From positions 45,592,501-45,656,500 of the forward strand of contig NC_071669.1 in assembly GCF_028554725.1 (NCBI RefSeq): 64,000 nucleotides of DNA, given 5' to 3'. Below the pieces are notes generated by a model. The model searched no databases. It was given only the letters and a program-made list of their open reading frames with translations, and was not told the DNA's origin. The position numbers and the translations under genes were made by a program. Source of the stretch: Zeugodacus cucurbitae. Its lineage: Eukaryota > Arthropoda > Insecta > Diptera > Tephritidae. Positions 11,100-23,504 of the stretch are shown piece by piece (position 1 is the first letter of the stretch; each line of letters begins with the position of its first letter).

Positions 11100-14000
11100 A
11101 GTGATGAACGCCCATAAAACTGAGCATACTTACAAATAAATATTAGCGATGCAACAGCAAGCAAACTACAATGTCAACAACAAATATATGCAAAACTTTA
11201 TATATACACATACAATATATATCTACAACAGTGCAGCATACTCAAGTTACATAAGTACTAAGCTGAAATATGTCTAATATCGAACTCTTTCTTGGCAACA
11301 CAAATTTAAAGAAATAAAATAAAAAAACATATTTTGTAAATTTGTCAGCGTTTATCTGCTGGAACCAGAAGCAAGCTAAGCCGCAGCTGGAGGGTGGTGG
11401 TGTTGGTTGGCGATCATGAAAGTCACAAATGCTTCAAATTGTAGTTCATAGTTTGTTAATTTAAATCATTTAATTTATTTATAGTTTCACACAAGAATGT
11501 ACACATTAAAACACCAACACACAAACAATAATAAACACACATGTATACATATAGTTAGTCTAAGTTAATTTTTAATGGTAATAAAAGTACAGTAATGTGG
11601 AGGTAAATAGAAGCGTTTGTAAAAAAATTAAGATTTTGACTAAAATTTTGTTACAAATTGATGCAGAAGAAAATGAATTAAAATTTAACAATTTGAAAAG
11701 AGAAAAAGAAATTTTTCAATTAAATTATCTAAATTAATTGCATTGAATTTTACTGATTCGTAAAAACTAAATAAAAAATGTAAAATAATTCGTATAAGTC
11801 TGAGCGCGAGAGTGATAAATTTTTGTGTTAAGGGTGCTGCAATAAATGAGTCAAAATTCTATTATATGAGAGCTAAAAGAAGTGTATTAGAGACAAAAAA
11901 AACAACAACATTGTTCAGATGATGATTTATGTATCGATGCAAGCTAAAGTAAATAAGAAATATATATTCAGCAAAATATAATGCAATTTGCAGCAAATTT
12001 AATTAATATTTACATGAAAAACAAGAAACAAAATGAAATTTTCCATATTGTCTTACCACAAAAAAAAAAAAAAACAAAAATCACCTGAATTAAATTTTAA
12101 AACTCTTACTATTACTAAATTATCCGTTTTCTAAAGCTCTATAACTCACATTTGTGTATGTATGTATATGCATAGGCATACAAATTATATGTATACATAC
12201 GTATTCGTATGTTATCTAATATGTGCATTATTACTTAGCTTTGTTCGAAACAAACATAATTAAATGCAAACATACATATAAATATACAAGCATACATATA
12301 AACATACTTAAACCAACATACATACAAACATACAAATATGTGTGTTATGTATTTGGAAATGGCATAGAAATTAAACAAAAAACAAAAAAAAAGAAAATAA
12401 TATTTTGTAAAGTTATTTGAATAAATAAAAAACAAATAAAATTAATTGTTGATTATAAACCAACAGATATATTTATTTACACTCTTAACATGTTGCATAG
12501 ACTATAATAGTTTTATTCACCTAACGGCTGTAAATAAACGAGTTAGATATAGGGTAATTTATATCCGTCCGTCTGTCCAATAACTTGAGTGAAGATATCT
12601 TAATGAAACTTGTTATATCCCTTGTCATCATAAATAATACAATCGGATGATTTTCACGCCCATACATTGACTATAACCGAAAATCTATAAAGTGCTATAA
12701 CTAAGCCATATATAAAGCAAAGCAAAGCAAAATATTAACCAAACAATCTGGAGTCATTTCCTTTAGGCACCTTATTATATAGCAATAAAATGAATGAATT
12801 CGGATTATAACCACACCCACCTTCCATACAAAACTTTTATTGAAAACTGGTAAAAATGCTTTAAATCAGTAACACCCGAAACCAAAAATATCAGAAACCT
12901 TAAATATGATGCTGCACTAAGATTGGTAGAAAAAATTTAAAATGGGCATGGCGCCGCCCACTTCTGGGTCAAAAACCATATCTCAATAACTACTCAACTA
13001 TATAATTTCAACGCAATTGGGTTTATAACAATTTATATAATTTGGGCGAAATCGGTTCACAATCACGCCTACGTCTTTTATATCGCAATTTTGAAGTTCA
13101 TCTGAATCGTTTACTTTACAATCTATAAATTAAGCACCAGTGAAAACATCGGAACAAAAAACCCCAAATTCTGCATTTGAAGTATGGCATTAGTCGTTTA
13201 AAAATTGTCAAAATCGAACTATAATTTTCAAGGCCCCAAATATTGTTATAGTATGGTCTTGAAAGTTCTTAGTCTGATAAGAATAAAATAAGGTGCCGCT
13301 CAGGAAGGTCATCGCGGAAATTTGAAAAATTGTGATGGATATCCCTTGGCAGATCATTGTTGGTGAAAGTCAAACGACATTTCAGGCAAATTCATCCAAT
13401 GAATTCACTACTTGTCCTGGAGAGCATGAGGAAGCTGACGGGGTGGCTTAGAGAAATCGTATGGGTTCCTGAACATAGGCATAGAAGGTGATGGTGGACC
13501 GTCAAGCTAAAGCGGAAACCATATAATTGATCTAGAATATTTTTTTACACACACCAAAATAGTATACGTCATGAAGTCAATCTAAAGGGCGAAATTGATT
13601 AAATTATGAGGTTGTATTTTATAACTTTTTAACACTTTGTGATCACGAAAACAGAAATGTTGAGAAGTATTATACTGGATGTACACAGGAAACATTCTCG
13701 ACAAAAATTATTTAGATTATCCTGAAATTATTTTCCTACCGACCGTTTAACCAAAACTTGAGGTTTGTGCTATGTTTTAATTGAAAAACTTAATTGATGT
13801 TTGCGTTATTTGACATAAAATGAAGGATTCTATTAAAAAATAAATATTATTTCAAAGCTATGTATATTATGAGAAATTTGTTGTTGTTGTTGTTGTAACG
13901 GTTACCCAAACCTGCCTAAACCGGCAAACCAACATTAATCATCGAAGCCATCTAACGAGAGGTCCATTAAACGAACTGTTTCGACAGAGTAGTACCAAAG

Positions 14001-14535
14001 AGAAAGGGGAAATTTTTAGAATATCTGGTAGAAATTGTCAAGGCATATTGTCCTCGTCATTTAATTTAATATTTCTAACTTTATTCAAGGTTTTGAACAT
14101 AAACGTTGTATGGGGGTGGCTAAGTCTAGAAATATAAACTAAACCTATCAGAACCTACCAAAAAACCGCATATATTAATTATCGGTCATTATGTAAACTT
14201 GCTTTCTAAATGTATAACCAAATCAAATTCAGAAATTTAAATGTCAAAAGTATCTAGCTACTTTGTTCTGAACTTTGCAACATTATTTAAGAAAAAAGAA
14301 TAGGCAATCAAAAATTTTCTTTTATGTTCGAAAACGTCATATTATGTGAAATAGACATCAAAATTTGCTTTTAATTTCTGTTATATATTTTCGAGTGCGT
14401 TGTTTGCAGATAAAACATTACAAAAATTCGCTAAAAATCGTTAAATATTATAATTTGTTTAAAAACTGCAAATCAAATTACAACGCCGTGTTTTTCAGTG
14501 TAAATTAAAAACAAAAATAACAACTAAAGTCAGCA
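11100..14535. other. Eip63F-1 3' UTR, then repeat-bearing intergenic sequence
   Basis: The first 1.3 kb is very AT-rich with several aataaa hexamers and is probably 3' UTR of Eip63F-1. From about 12535 to 13295 there is a long copy of the tephritid-type repeat. A ttgttgttgttgttgttg run lies near 13880. No coding exon was recognised. Confidence 0.5.
12535..13295 (+). repeat. Longest copy of the tephritid-type dispersed repeat
   Basis: Begins gagttagatatagggtaatt, then has tccgtccgtctgtccaataa, cataactaagcc-like wording, atgggcatggcgccgcccac and aatcggttcacaatcacgcc, and ends with a segment shared with 9780-10060 (gaagtatggcattagtcgtt). It is the most complete of the three copies here. No open reading frame or clear terminal repeats. 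Confidence 0.55.
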
Positions 14536-14643
14536 ATGTCTGACGAGAAGTCCGAAAAAAAGGAATTTGATATTGAAGAAGAACATTTGGAAAAGATTGA
14601 AAGATACAAAGAGCCAGAGAAACGTTTCGCGGCTGGAGAATCG
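14536..14643 (+). CDS. Candidate alternative first coding exon upstream of Tom22 (unrecognised peptide)
   Basis: A 36-codon open exon starts ATG TCT GAC and ends GAA TCG immediately before a strong donor (gtaagc). The peptide MSDEKSEKKEFDIEEEHLEK... is highly charged and matches no family I know. Its donor is phase 0. The next phase-0 acceptors downstream are those of Tom22 exons 3 (15678) and 4 (16016), so it could give Tom22 a different acidic N-terminus. It could equally be the first exon of an unrelated gene, or chance. The sequence just upstream is typical 5' UTR-like AT-rich DNA with ttttcagtg near 14492. Confidence 0.35.
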
Positions 14644-15377
14644 GTAAGCTTATAAAAATATTAAAAACTAATAATTATTTATAATAAAAAATTTATTTAA
14701 AGAAATATGAAATAAACACAAGTATGTGTATATAGCAAATAATAAAACAAAAACATACGCAATTAAATTATGGCAAATTTAGTTAATAATTAAGCAAATG
14801 TGCTATATAAAAAAAAAATTATTTTTTGTGAAACCCCCCTCTGTTAATGCTAGCGTTTATCAATGACTGAAAATACCACATTTCGTTCTTTTCAACTCAC
14901 TGAACACACCACCCGTTCTGACGTAACAACCACACTTTGACATTTGTATCGCATGTAGTACATTTTCATCTTCCGCGGAAAATTTCTTTTTTTATGCCGA
15001 ATGTAAAGAAAGTGCGTGTGGTTTTTCCTCTGTTGTGTAAATATATGGCGGAATAAGAAAATCGATTATTATTCCAAATAAAACGCAATAGTTCATTCAT
15101 GCGAATCTACGTGTAAATTGAAGGAATTTATAATCCGTGCGATCCTCGTGTTTTTGTTCCGGTTGTTTTAGATTTGCTCAATATTCCCGTGCTTGCGAAG
15201 TAATTGTAGCTGTTTGATTAAAAAGACTCATTTACAAATAAACCAAGTAGTGCTTTAAAATACCAACAAAACATATTTCCAAGTATAATTCTGTTCTTCC
15301 ACTCATACCCGAAAGCGACGTAGGGGTACGTCGTGCAAAAAATAGCAAAAGTGGATTCCGTAAAGATTGAAGATTTA

Positions 15378-16324
15378 ATGGATTCTGATCCTGACATCGA
15401 AATCATCGAAAAGGATAGCGGAATGTCATCATTGGGCGGAAGCAAAGACGAAACACCAGAACGACGGGCTATTGAAAAAGTTGTAAGCATTTAAGAACGA
15501 AGGCTTCATTAGCTCAATGAATAATAATTCAGCTTTTTTAAGTATATTTGAATGACTTTGAACGAAAATGACATATTCGTGAACACCATCACTTGTAGTC
15601 TTCTCATAATTAAGTTGTCAATATGCTATATCTATTTTTTGTCCATATAATAATTGAGTGTATCTCTTTTGTTACAGACGGCGCCTAAAAATTCAGACGA
15701 AGAAAATTACGACGACGTAAGTTGGTTCAGAGTGTATTTATTTAATTTTCCTACAAATTAATTGAAAAATCAATCATGTTTACAGCGCCTTTCTCATAAC
15801 CTCACTTTGATTAGGCAATCATACCGTAGATACGTACACTGAGAAAGTTTGTTAATTGAATTAACTCTTATCAGAATCTTTATAAATGTTTTTATAACAT
15901 AGACCACTGTTAGACTTTACTCATCTTTTTCTAAAAATATATAGAAAAATACACTTAGAATAACCATATAGTTATATACACTTTTGGAATTACAAATGGT
16001 TTGTTTATTTTGCAGGAACCAGATGAAACCCTAGGCGAACGCCTTTGGGGTCTAACAGAAATGTTCCCGGAACCAGTCCGACGATTAACTGGCAAAATGG
16101 TCGATCTTACAACCACCAGCATTAAGGGTCTGTACTCATTTTCGTGCAATGCTTCCTGGATTTTCTTTACGAGTTCAGTTATTTTGTTTGCACCCGTTAT
16201 ATTTGAAACGGAACGCGCACAAATGGAAGAGATGCAGAAGTCCCAGCAGAAGCAGGTGCTACTAGGTCCAGGTACGGCGATGGATCGTGCTGGTCCACCA
16301 CCATCGTTACCACTTATTCGTTAA
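15378..16324 (+). CDS. Tom22: Mitochondrial import receptor subunit TOM22 (maggie)
   Basis: TOM22 is the central receptor of the outer-membrane TOM complex; its acidic cytosolic N-terminus passes presequences to TOM40. Exons are 15378-15482, 15678-15716 and 16016-16324, all phase 0, giving 150 residues. The N-terminus is acidic (MDSDPDIEIIEKDSG, then SDEENYDDEPDETLGERLW). The TOM22 core WGLTEMFPEPVRRLTG follows, then one membrane segment around YSFSCNASWIFFTSSVILFA and a short intermembrane tail ending PPPSLPLIR. The ATG at 15378 was chosen because the frame upstream reaches a TAG with no earlier ATG, although GTG-led codons remain open for about 11 codons. Length agrees with insect TOM22 (about 140). 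The Drosophila orthologue is maggie (mge). It is tandem with Eip63F-1 and convergent with mu2, 572 bp away. Confidence 0.92.
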
Positions 16325-16896
16325 GTTTGTATAACTTCAACTGATAAATTTGTAAGAAAAGAAAGAAAATACCCCGCAAAACCAAAATAATTAATCCTCT
16401 TCAAATTAATCAAGAAATACAATCTGGCAAGAGGAAAATTCCTGTAACGCGTTCATCGTTTATTGATAAACAAAAATGCAATTTTCTTGTAGACGTAAAA
16501 TAAAATTAATTACTATTGAAAATACTTAAATAGCTTTTTATATTAAACGGAAGCAGAAACGTAAACAATATACATATATAACTATCGACTTCACTTATTA
16601 TTAGCATATTAACACTAATATGGAGAACAAATTAATAAGAGCAAAATTCGAAGAAATTTAAATTGAGTCTCTGTTCAGTTGTACGGTAACATTAATTAAA
16701 CATAACGACAATGTTTAAAAGGCGCTCATTAACATTTATATTGTATTTATAAAAAACTTCTTAAAACGAAAAACATAGAAGTAAAACATTACAAATTTAG
16801 TAATATACACTTAACAGATGGCGGCACTGGTACTAAAATGGTTAATGAAATTGGCGTTTCTTCAACGAATACTCGAATAATTGTATCACAAACATT
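16325..16896. other. Convergent 3' flanks of Tom22 and mu2
   Basis: Non-coding, AT-rich. A polyadenylation hexamer aataaa lies near 16500 on the plus strand and serves Tom22 plausibly. Nothing else is visible. Confidence 0.5.
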
Positions 16897-19800
16897 TTAA
16901 GCAAAAACATTTGTATCCAGCGGAAGAGTAGATTGGCGCATAACGGAGGCCATTACACCCTCGCTGTCAGTTATACGGATGTTACTATTGCAGCGTCGAT
17001 ACTTGTGCCAATATTTTTTATCATTCATTGATGAAATTACGTAAATCTTTTGATCACTTTTGGGCGATGGCGGTTCGTCGTATACTTTACCCCCAGCGCA
17101 TTCGATAATTTCTAATTAAGTTCAAAATATAAGTTATTCTTACAACTTTCAAAATAATTACATTTCTGTGACTTACGTTTAATTTCAGTTGGTCGTGGCA
17201 AGATGCTAGGTGTAGTAACGAAATCATAGCCCTCGAACACCTTTTGACTTCTAGCCAATTCCAGTGATTTAAATAAAGAAAATTTATGACGTTTTTCAAA
17301 GTCGTGATCTCGGAAGAAATGTGTAATTCCACGCGGCACGGTTTTTGTACTATTGAACGATTGCAACCACTTTGATGTGACAATTGGTATTCCTTTGGCC
17401 ATGGCAATTAAAAATTTTAGTGTGCGATTACCTTTGTCCATTACTAAAACATCCGCATCAGTGGGATCATTTGCGACACACCAGTTCCCTTGAAATTAAT
17501 CATGATATTTAACCATAGTTAGTATGCATCAGTTATTTATATGAAAATACTAACCCGGTGAATTGTCAACTAAGCTTTGGAATAACTTTGGTTCAACCAT
17601 AGACATTGCAACTTGCAAGATACGTGCCTAATAGACAAAAATAAGAATTAGTAGCTGGTTGTAAACATTATTAGACAATTATATTACATTGTTCCTCAAT
17701 TTTTTGCTTTCGGCAACTGTTGGTTCTTCAGCACTACTTTTGCGACTATGATCTTTCGTAGAAGTGGTAGTACCCGTTCCGTTCTTTTCAACGACCTTGG
17801 CACTGTTTGACACTTTGGCTGAAGTGTTGTCATCGGTTACAATTTTCTCCCGCGATTCCATTTCTCGCGCATTCTTTTTTCTTGATGAGCTCCGCGAAGA
17901 GGTCGTGGACTTTATCGACGTAATACTTTCTTGAGAGTCGTTCTTCGAACGTGAGCGAGTTACGCGTTCTAAAAAATATGTATGATAACAAAATACTATT
18001 CAAATAGGTTATTTATACTGACTTTTGTTAATGTCTGGTTCATCTGTTTGCTCAATTTTCCGTAATTTCGCTTGCGTGGGTCCAGATGTTGAACTGCTCG
18101 CTTTATCGTACTCCATATCACTCGTTCTGGACTTAAGTCGCGTCATTCTTCTTGTAGGTGCCTCTTCAATTTCATTTGTATTTTCACCTTTTGATGATAC
18201 ATTTTTTGCTGGCTTTTTATTTTTCTCAATTTTTTCCAATTCTTGTTTGTGATCAGAGTGTCGTGTCATTCTTCTTGTAGATACCTCTTCGATTTCATTA
18301 GTATGTTCATCTTTTTGTGAAATCTTTCTTGTGCGTTTTTTAGGTTCCTCACTTTTTTCACGATCTTCATTGTGACCAATGTGTCTACCACTACTGCTCC
18401 GATGGCTCGAATGTGATTCAACTTTTTTATCAGGCTTAGACTTCTCCTTACTAGACCTTCTAGTTGAAGGTGGTGAAATTTTTTCTTTCCTTCCGGGTGA
18501 TACTCCTTCCAATTTCTTATCCGGGTTTTCCAAAACAACTTCTGCCCGACTGTCACGATTATTTTTATTGTTACTAACTTTTCTAACATCAGTAAGCTCT
18601 TCCTGTTTAACCACAGAGCATTTGGATGGCACAAATTTCGGTGGTTGTATTTCTTTAAGATTACATAGTAATTTATCGAAATCCTTAGAATCTTTTTTAG
18701 CATCTAATTTGTTAAGCTCAATTGAATCTTCCTCCGAATCGGATCCAAATAAGTTGCGTTTCATAATTATTTTACTGCGTTGCTTCGAAAGTAAATCAAA
18801 TTTATCCGTAATCCATTTAGGTGTGCATAAGATCGACTCTTCGGCTTCCGACTGTGAACTGCCTATACTGGAAGTACTTTCTTTAACTGGTTTATTCTTG
18901 TTACTTAACTTCGGTTTTTTGAAGCAAGCTTGCTTTTCTCGATCATATTCTTTTTTCGATGAACTTTTATTCATTTCGTGAGAAAAATTACCCTCACTTT
19001 TTGCCATTTCATTAATTCCACTTGATGTCAATGTATTATTGAGGTTTTGTTTTACTGCAGATTTAATTGACTTATCATTTGATTCAACAGTATTTATAAA
19101 TATTTGGGTAGCTGCCAACAAAGAAGAGTTGTCATCATTGTTTTGAATTGTAGGTGCGGCGCTTTTGTCACTGGATGTGGAATTGAGGTTTTGCGCTCCT
19201 AGACTTCTTTCTGTAAAAGGGGAAATTTTGTTAAGATGTAATATAAAAACAATTCGATTATACCCGATAGGGGCGAGAGCAATTGTTAGTATTTTACCTT
19301 TGACTGGCGCGAAAATCTGTGTTTGTTCCAAACTGAAATCTGTATTAGCAATGTTTTCTTTACCACTTAATGATAATCCATTGGTAGTGGTTATGTTTTC
19401 AGTCACTTTCGCCTCTGGTTGCTTTGGTATAGGCACAAATACTTGCGTGGCCATCATATCGACTTCCTCAGCATACCCATCACCACCAATTACTTCACTC
19501 ACTTGCCTTTGGGCAAGATCATTATCTTTTCCCATATTTTTCTCAGCCGGCAGATTAGTATCAGTTTGCACATTAATATGTGCCAGTTCTGGTAAATCAA
19601 ATAAATCTGGTGTACAAACATCATCCCGATCTGTGCATATTCCATTTTGAGCGGGGTCGGTTAATGTTACACTTTTAGCTGTTTGATTGCCACAGTTCAA
19701 TGACTCCACTTCACCATCACATTCAAGAGTTTTTGATGCATCTAAAATATAAAAACTTCATTTAAGTAAATATCATTATTAATGAAATTTAGTGTGTTAC

Positions 19801-20772
19801 CTTCATCTACATCCATATTCAAGGACACATCAGCCAATATAACTGGTTTGTGTTGAATATTTGGTATGACCAAAGATGAGAACATTGCCTCATCATCTTC
19901 AACGTCTTCAAATAAGTTTTCATTGAAATCTTGGGTGCATATACGAATAAAATCACCAGATTTTTGTAAATTTGATCCTAATTCCGATGCTTCATACGAT
20001 GGGTCTGTTCTGGAAGGCATTTGCGTTTCTGGTATAAAAGATTCATCACAGAAACTTTTTCCATCATATGATTGGTTTCGTGAAGAACTTAATATACTCG
20101 AATTTTCAATAGATGCTCTTTTTCTTATGTTTTGTGTTTCAGGAATGTCAAAACTGTCATTTTTTGTATCATTCAAAAGCGAAACATCAGGTGAACTAAA
20201 TAATCGGGTACTCGTATTGGACAATGAAGCTCTTGGAGCTCTATGAGAAGGCGCCAGGAATGTGTCTGTGGTATTCAAAACCTCAACTGCCTGTAATTAA
20301 AAAAAATTTTAATTATGGTAATCAGAAGCAAAATACGTTTATATCTTCCTTTAAGCTGCCATTTAAATCACCAAAACGTAATTCACAATTCACGTCTATA
20401 CATTCCTTGCGCATCGGATTTAAACGTCTGTTATTCACAAAAGTTCCGAACGCACTATATAAATCATAAATATATATGTCATTGTCGGATACATCCAGTA
20501 TGCAGTGTTTAGTGTCCACACTCTGCAAAAAAAATATCATTTTATAGATTTATAATGTTTTTGTTTTATTTGAATACGTACCTGTGCTTTTAATGAAATA
20601 TCAACACATTGTTTGATATTTTCCCCATCACTCCAACATCCAACCAAATAAAACGATCCTGACACCAAATCGTACTGATTGGATTCGACGTCCAGCGTCC
20701 ATTTCTATGTAAAATGTAAACAAATTATACTATGCAAGATACGCAAATCTCAGTCATTACCTTTTCTACCAT
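16897..20772 (-). CDS. mu2: FHA and tandem-BRCT DNA-damage adaptor, mu2/MDC1-like
   Basis: Predicted 1107 residues in ten exons: 20761-20772, 20582-20704, 20337-20522, 19801-20290, 19298-19741, 18023-19210, 17688-17968, 17555-17627, 17177-17488, 16897-17111; all phases join. The first coding exon is only four codons (MVEK). Residues about 20-100 form an FHA-like domain (DLYSAFGTFVNNRRL). The middle is long, Ser/Lys-rich and low in complexity, with TQ motifs (ATQVFVPI, QTQIFAPV, ATQIFINT, two copies of PETQ). Residues about 909-1107 are a tandem BRCT pair (VTSKWLQSFNST in the first). Drosophila MU2 has this FHA-BRCT-BRCT plan and acts like MDC1, binding phosphorylated H2Av at breaks and influencing telomeres. 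The TQ sites suggest phosphorylation by ATM/ATR-type kinases. The gene is divergent from roq. Orthology rests on architecture rather than alignment. Confidence 0.85.
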
Positions 20773-21449
20773 TTTGAGTTAACAAAGTGATACAAATAAT
20801 GTAAAATTTATTTATCTTTCGTTTTTAATGCAATATATCAAATAAAATTCCGCGCCATTTGAACCAAAAAATTTTATTTATAAAGATGAAAACAAAACAT
20901 ATCAATAGTAATCGATTTTTATCATTATTTGAACTAATGGCATGTCCCCATATCAAATCACATTAGGGTCGTAGGTCAACCGAACCAAATTTTGAGATGA
21001 AGTTGTGATTATTAAGAATTATATTATAGTAGGAATTAAAAAATATTAAACAATTAATGGGATATATGAAAATTAAATAATTATATTTATTAAATGTATG
21101 TAGAACTCCCATATCCTCGCAGAGATAATAAAATATGCAATACATTCACCAATTTTCCAATTATACAATTAGTCTCTATTTAGATTAAAAATTTAGTTTT
21201 GCTAAACTTTTTTAAAATTAAGTATTTAACAAAAAAAAAATCAAATTTATTAATTAATTAGAAATTTGATGTAAACGAGAATCATGGTTTCATTGCCCCT
21301 ACAATATACACAATAAAAGTAAGACATACGATATTTTTGAAAACTATATTTCGGTTTTTTATGTGTTTGATTTTTTAATTAATTGATTTCAAATAATTAT
21401 CTGTCTCATTTCTAATAATTAACCACTATCGCTTATTTGTGTTATCGAA

Positions 21450-21744
21450 ATGAGTTCATCGAAGTTCATAATTTTCCAATCGCTACGTCGCACTTCTCTA
21501 TATTAACTAGACGTTTTTGACTTTTCCTTGCCAGTGAAAGAAAAAAATCTTATATTTGACGGAAGTTTATAGATTTATAATATTTTAGTTTTTGCATTTT
21601 CTACTGATTTTACAACCGTACTCAATTGAAACATAGAAAAATTAAATTGTGAAAGTTACCACGTCAACATACGCGATTGAATTATCAATTTGCAGCGATT
21701 TGTGACTTGAATTGAGAAGAAAAAGTAATATGTGCATTTTGAAG
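21450..21744 (+). other. roq: Probable non-coding first exon of roq
   Basis: The roq coding exon begins one base after an acceptor (ttttcag at 24341-24347), so at least one upstream non-coding exon must exist. A plausible donor is gaag|gtgcgt at 21744/21745, preceded by about 300 bp of sequence free of repeats. The 5' limit is a guess; the donor is the only solid element. Confidence 0.3.
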
Positions 21745-23504
21745 GTGCGTAACAAGTATAAAATAAGAAAAAAAAAATTAAAGAAAATCGAAAAGTGGAA
21801 GAGTTAAGTCCAAAAAAGTGCAACGTAACAGCCGTATAAATGTTTATATCAATTATAAAATCTTCGTAATTAAATAAAATTCAGATGTGAAAAATAAGTT
21901 TCATAATGAGAACTTATGGGTTCCGACTGTGTTAAAAGATATAACGTTGACAAACTGAGGTTATTGTCAGGAAATTATTATTCCTCTATGTTTTCAACTT
22001 ATAGTGAACGTTTTTTATTCATTCATACTACCACTCCCCTATGGAAGAACTTATCTCATTATTGATCATGCGACAAACGCTGCCCTGTATGAGCAATAAC
22101 AACACAATTGATATTTTGGAAGTCTCCTACATTTGCCCTGACTTGCCTTGCATCTTTCCACATCCTCACCCTCACACTAGCTTCCGTGCTGGCATTGGCC
22201 TCATACTCGCCCTATATAATTACAAATAAAAAATACTAGTTTATTTGGCTCTTATGCGATTGCCTACGCACTTTTCTTCTTTTCATATTTAAGAGGAAAA
22301 TCCATTTTCATAGCGAACATTCGCCGATTTCCGTTTTCATTGCTATTGCTCTTAGTGACAACGGCAACAATTTTAATTGTGACGAAAAAGATGATTCCCC
22401 TATAGGGAAATAGCTGTGGACAACAGATTTATGCTGCAGATCTTTATTGTAGTTGAAGCAACATATCGGCAGTGCTGTCGAGGACATATATACATAGGTA
22501 CATACATTCAGGTGACGCGATGTAAGCATTCGTGGCTATTATTTGTTGTTTTTCTTTGCCATCGTCAAAACATATAACAAATTTTCTTTGTTTCTGCTTG
22601 CACTGCTTACGTACACAAAAGCAAAGTAGTCGCAGTCACCAATTCCGTCGTGAGCGCTGCCATCAACCATCTGATTGCTGCTTAAAATTATTTGTTAGCA
22701 TTTAATATTGCAATGAGATATTAAAACACATACACGACATATAGCGGATTGATGTATACATATGTGTAAATAAAAATATATACATTTAAATGCTTGTTGC
22801 TTTCTTGTAATTACTTACATTTAATCGCTTATGACATATTTACAGTTTGAAAGTCAAATATTTTCTATTTCACAAAGATATCAAATTGAAATTTTATTAA
22901 TAGTTGCATTAGCATACGCATCTTCTTGCTGCTGCTCAGTTCGTTTCTGTGGAGGCAGTCGCTGCTGACGTTGACAATGATTTTCATTTAGTAAACTGTT
23001 TTTTCATTTTCTTCGTATTTTAGTACTCAACTTGTAATGATTTTTTCTACTGTCTTTTCTGGATAAGAACGAGGTTTTTTCACAAAAATAAATATTTTCT
23101 TTTAGTAACTAATTCATTGAAAACATGCAGTTCAATCAATGACATTTGCATTAATGATATTAATGGAAATTGATATGGTAATTCTAAAAATAGTTCCGTA
23201 AATCCAAAAATAAACATTTGATAAAGGTGAAAAATATATGTACTTATTTACATACAAAAGGAAGTTTCGGTAATTTCCAAAAGTAGAATGCAGAATGCTT
23301 TTAATAAAAGATATTTATACTCATCTTCAGTAACAAATATGTGTACATAAACAATCACATATTCACTTGCTATGTATACAGTGTCGGACAAAAAATAAGA
23401 ATACTTAACACAGTAATCGATTGAAAATTATTTTACTCAACTGCATGGTTTTCGTAAAAATTTTTGTTGATGATAAGGTGGAATCTTATGCGTACAAAAA
23501 TACA

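Noticed and set aside
18379..18981. 200-codon plus-strand frame opposite mu2
   Set aside because: It is the antisense of the large mu2 exon. Its Ser/Leu-rich peptide mirrors the Lys/Glu/Ser-rich codons of mu2.
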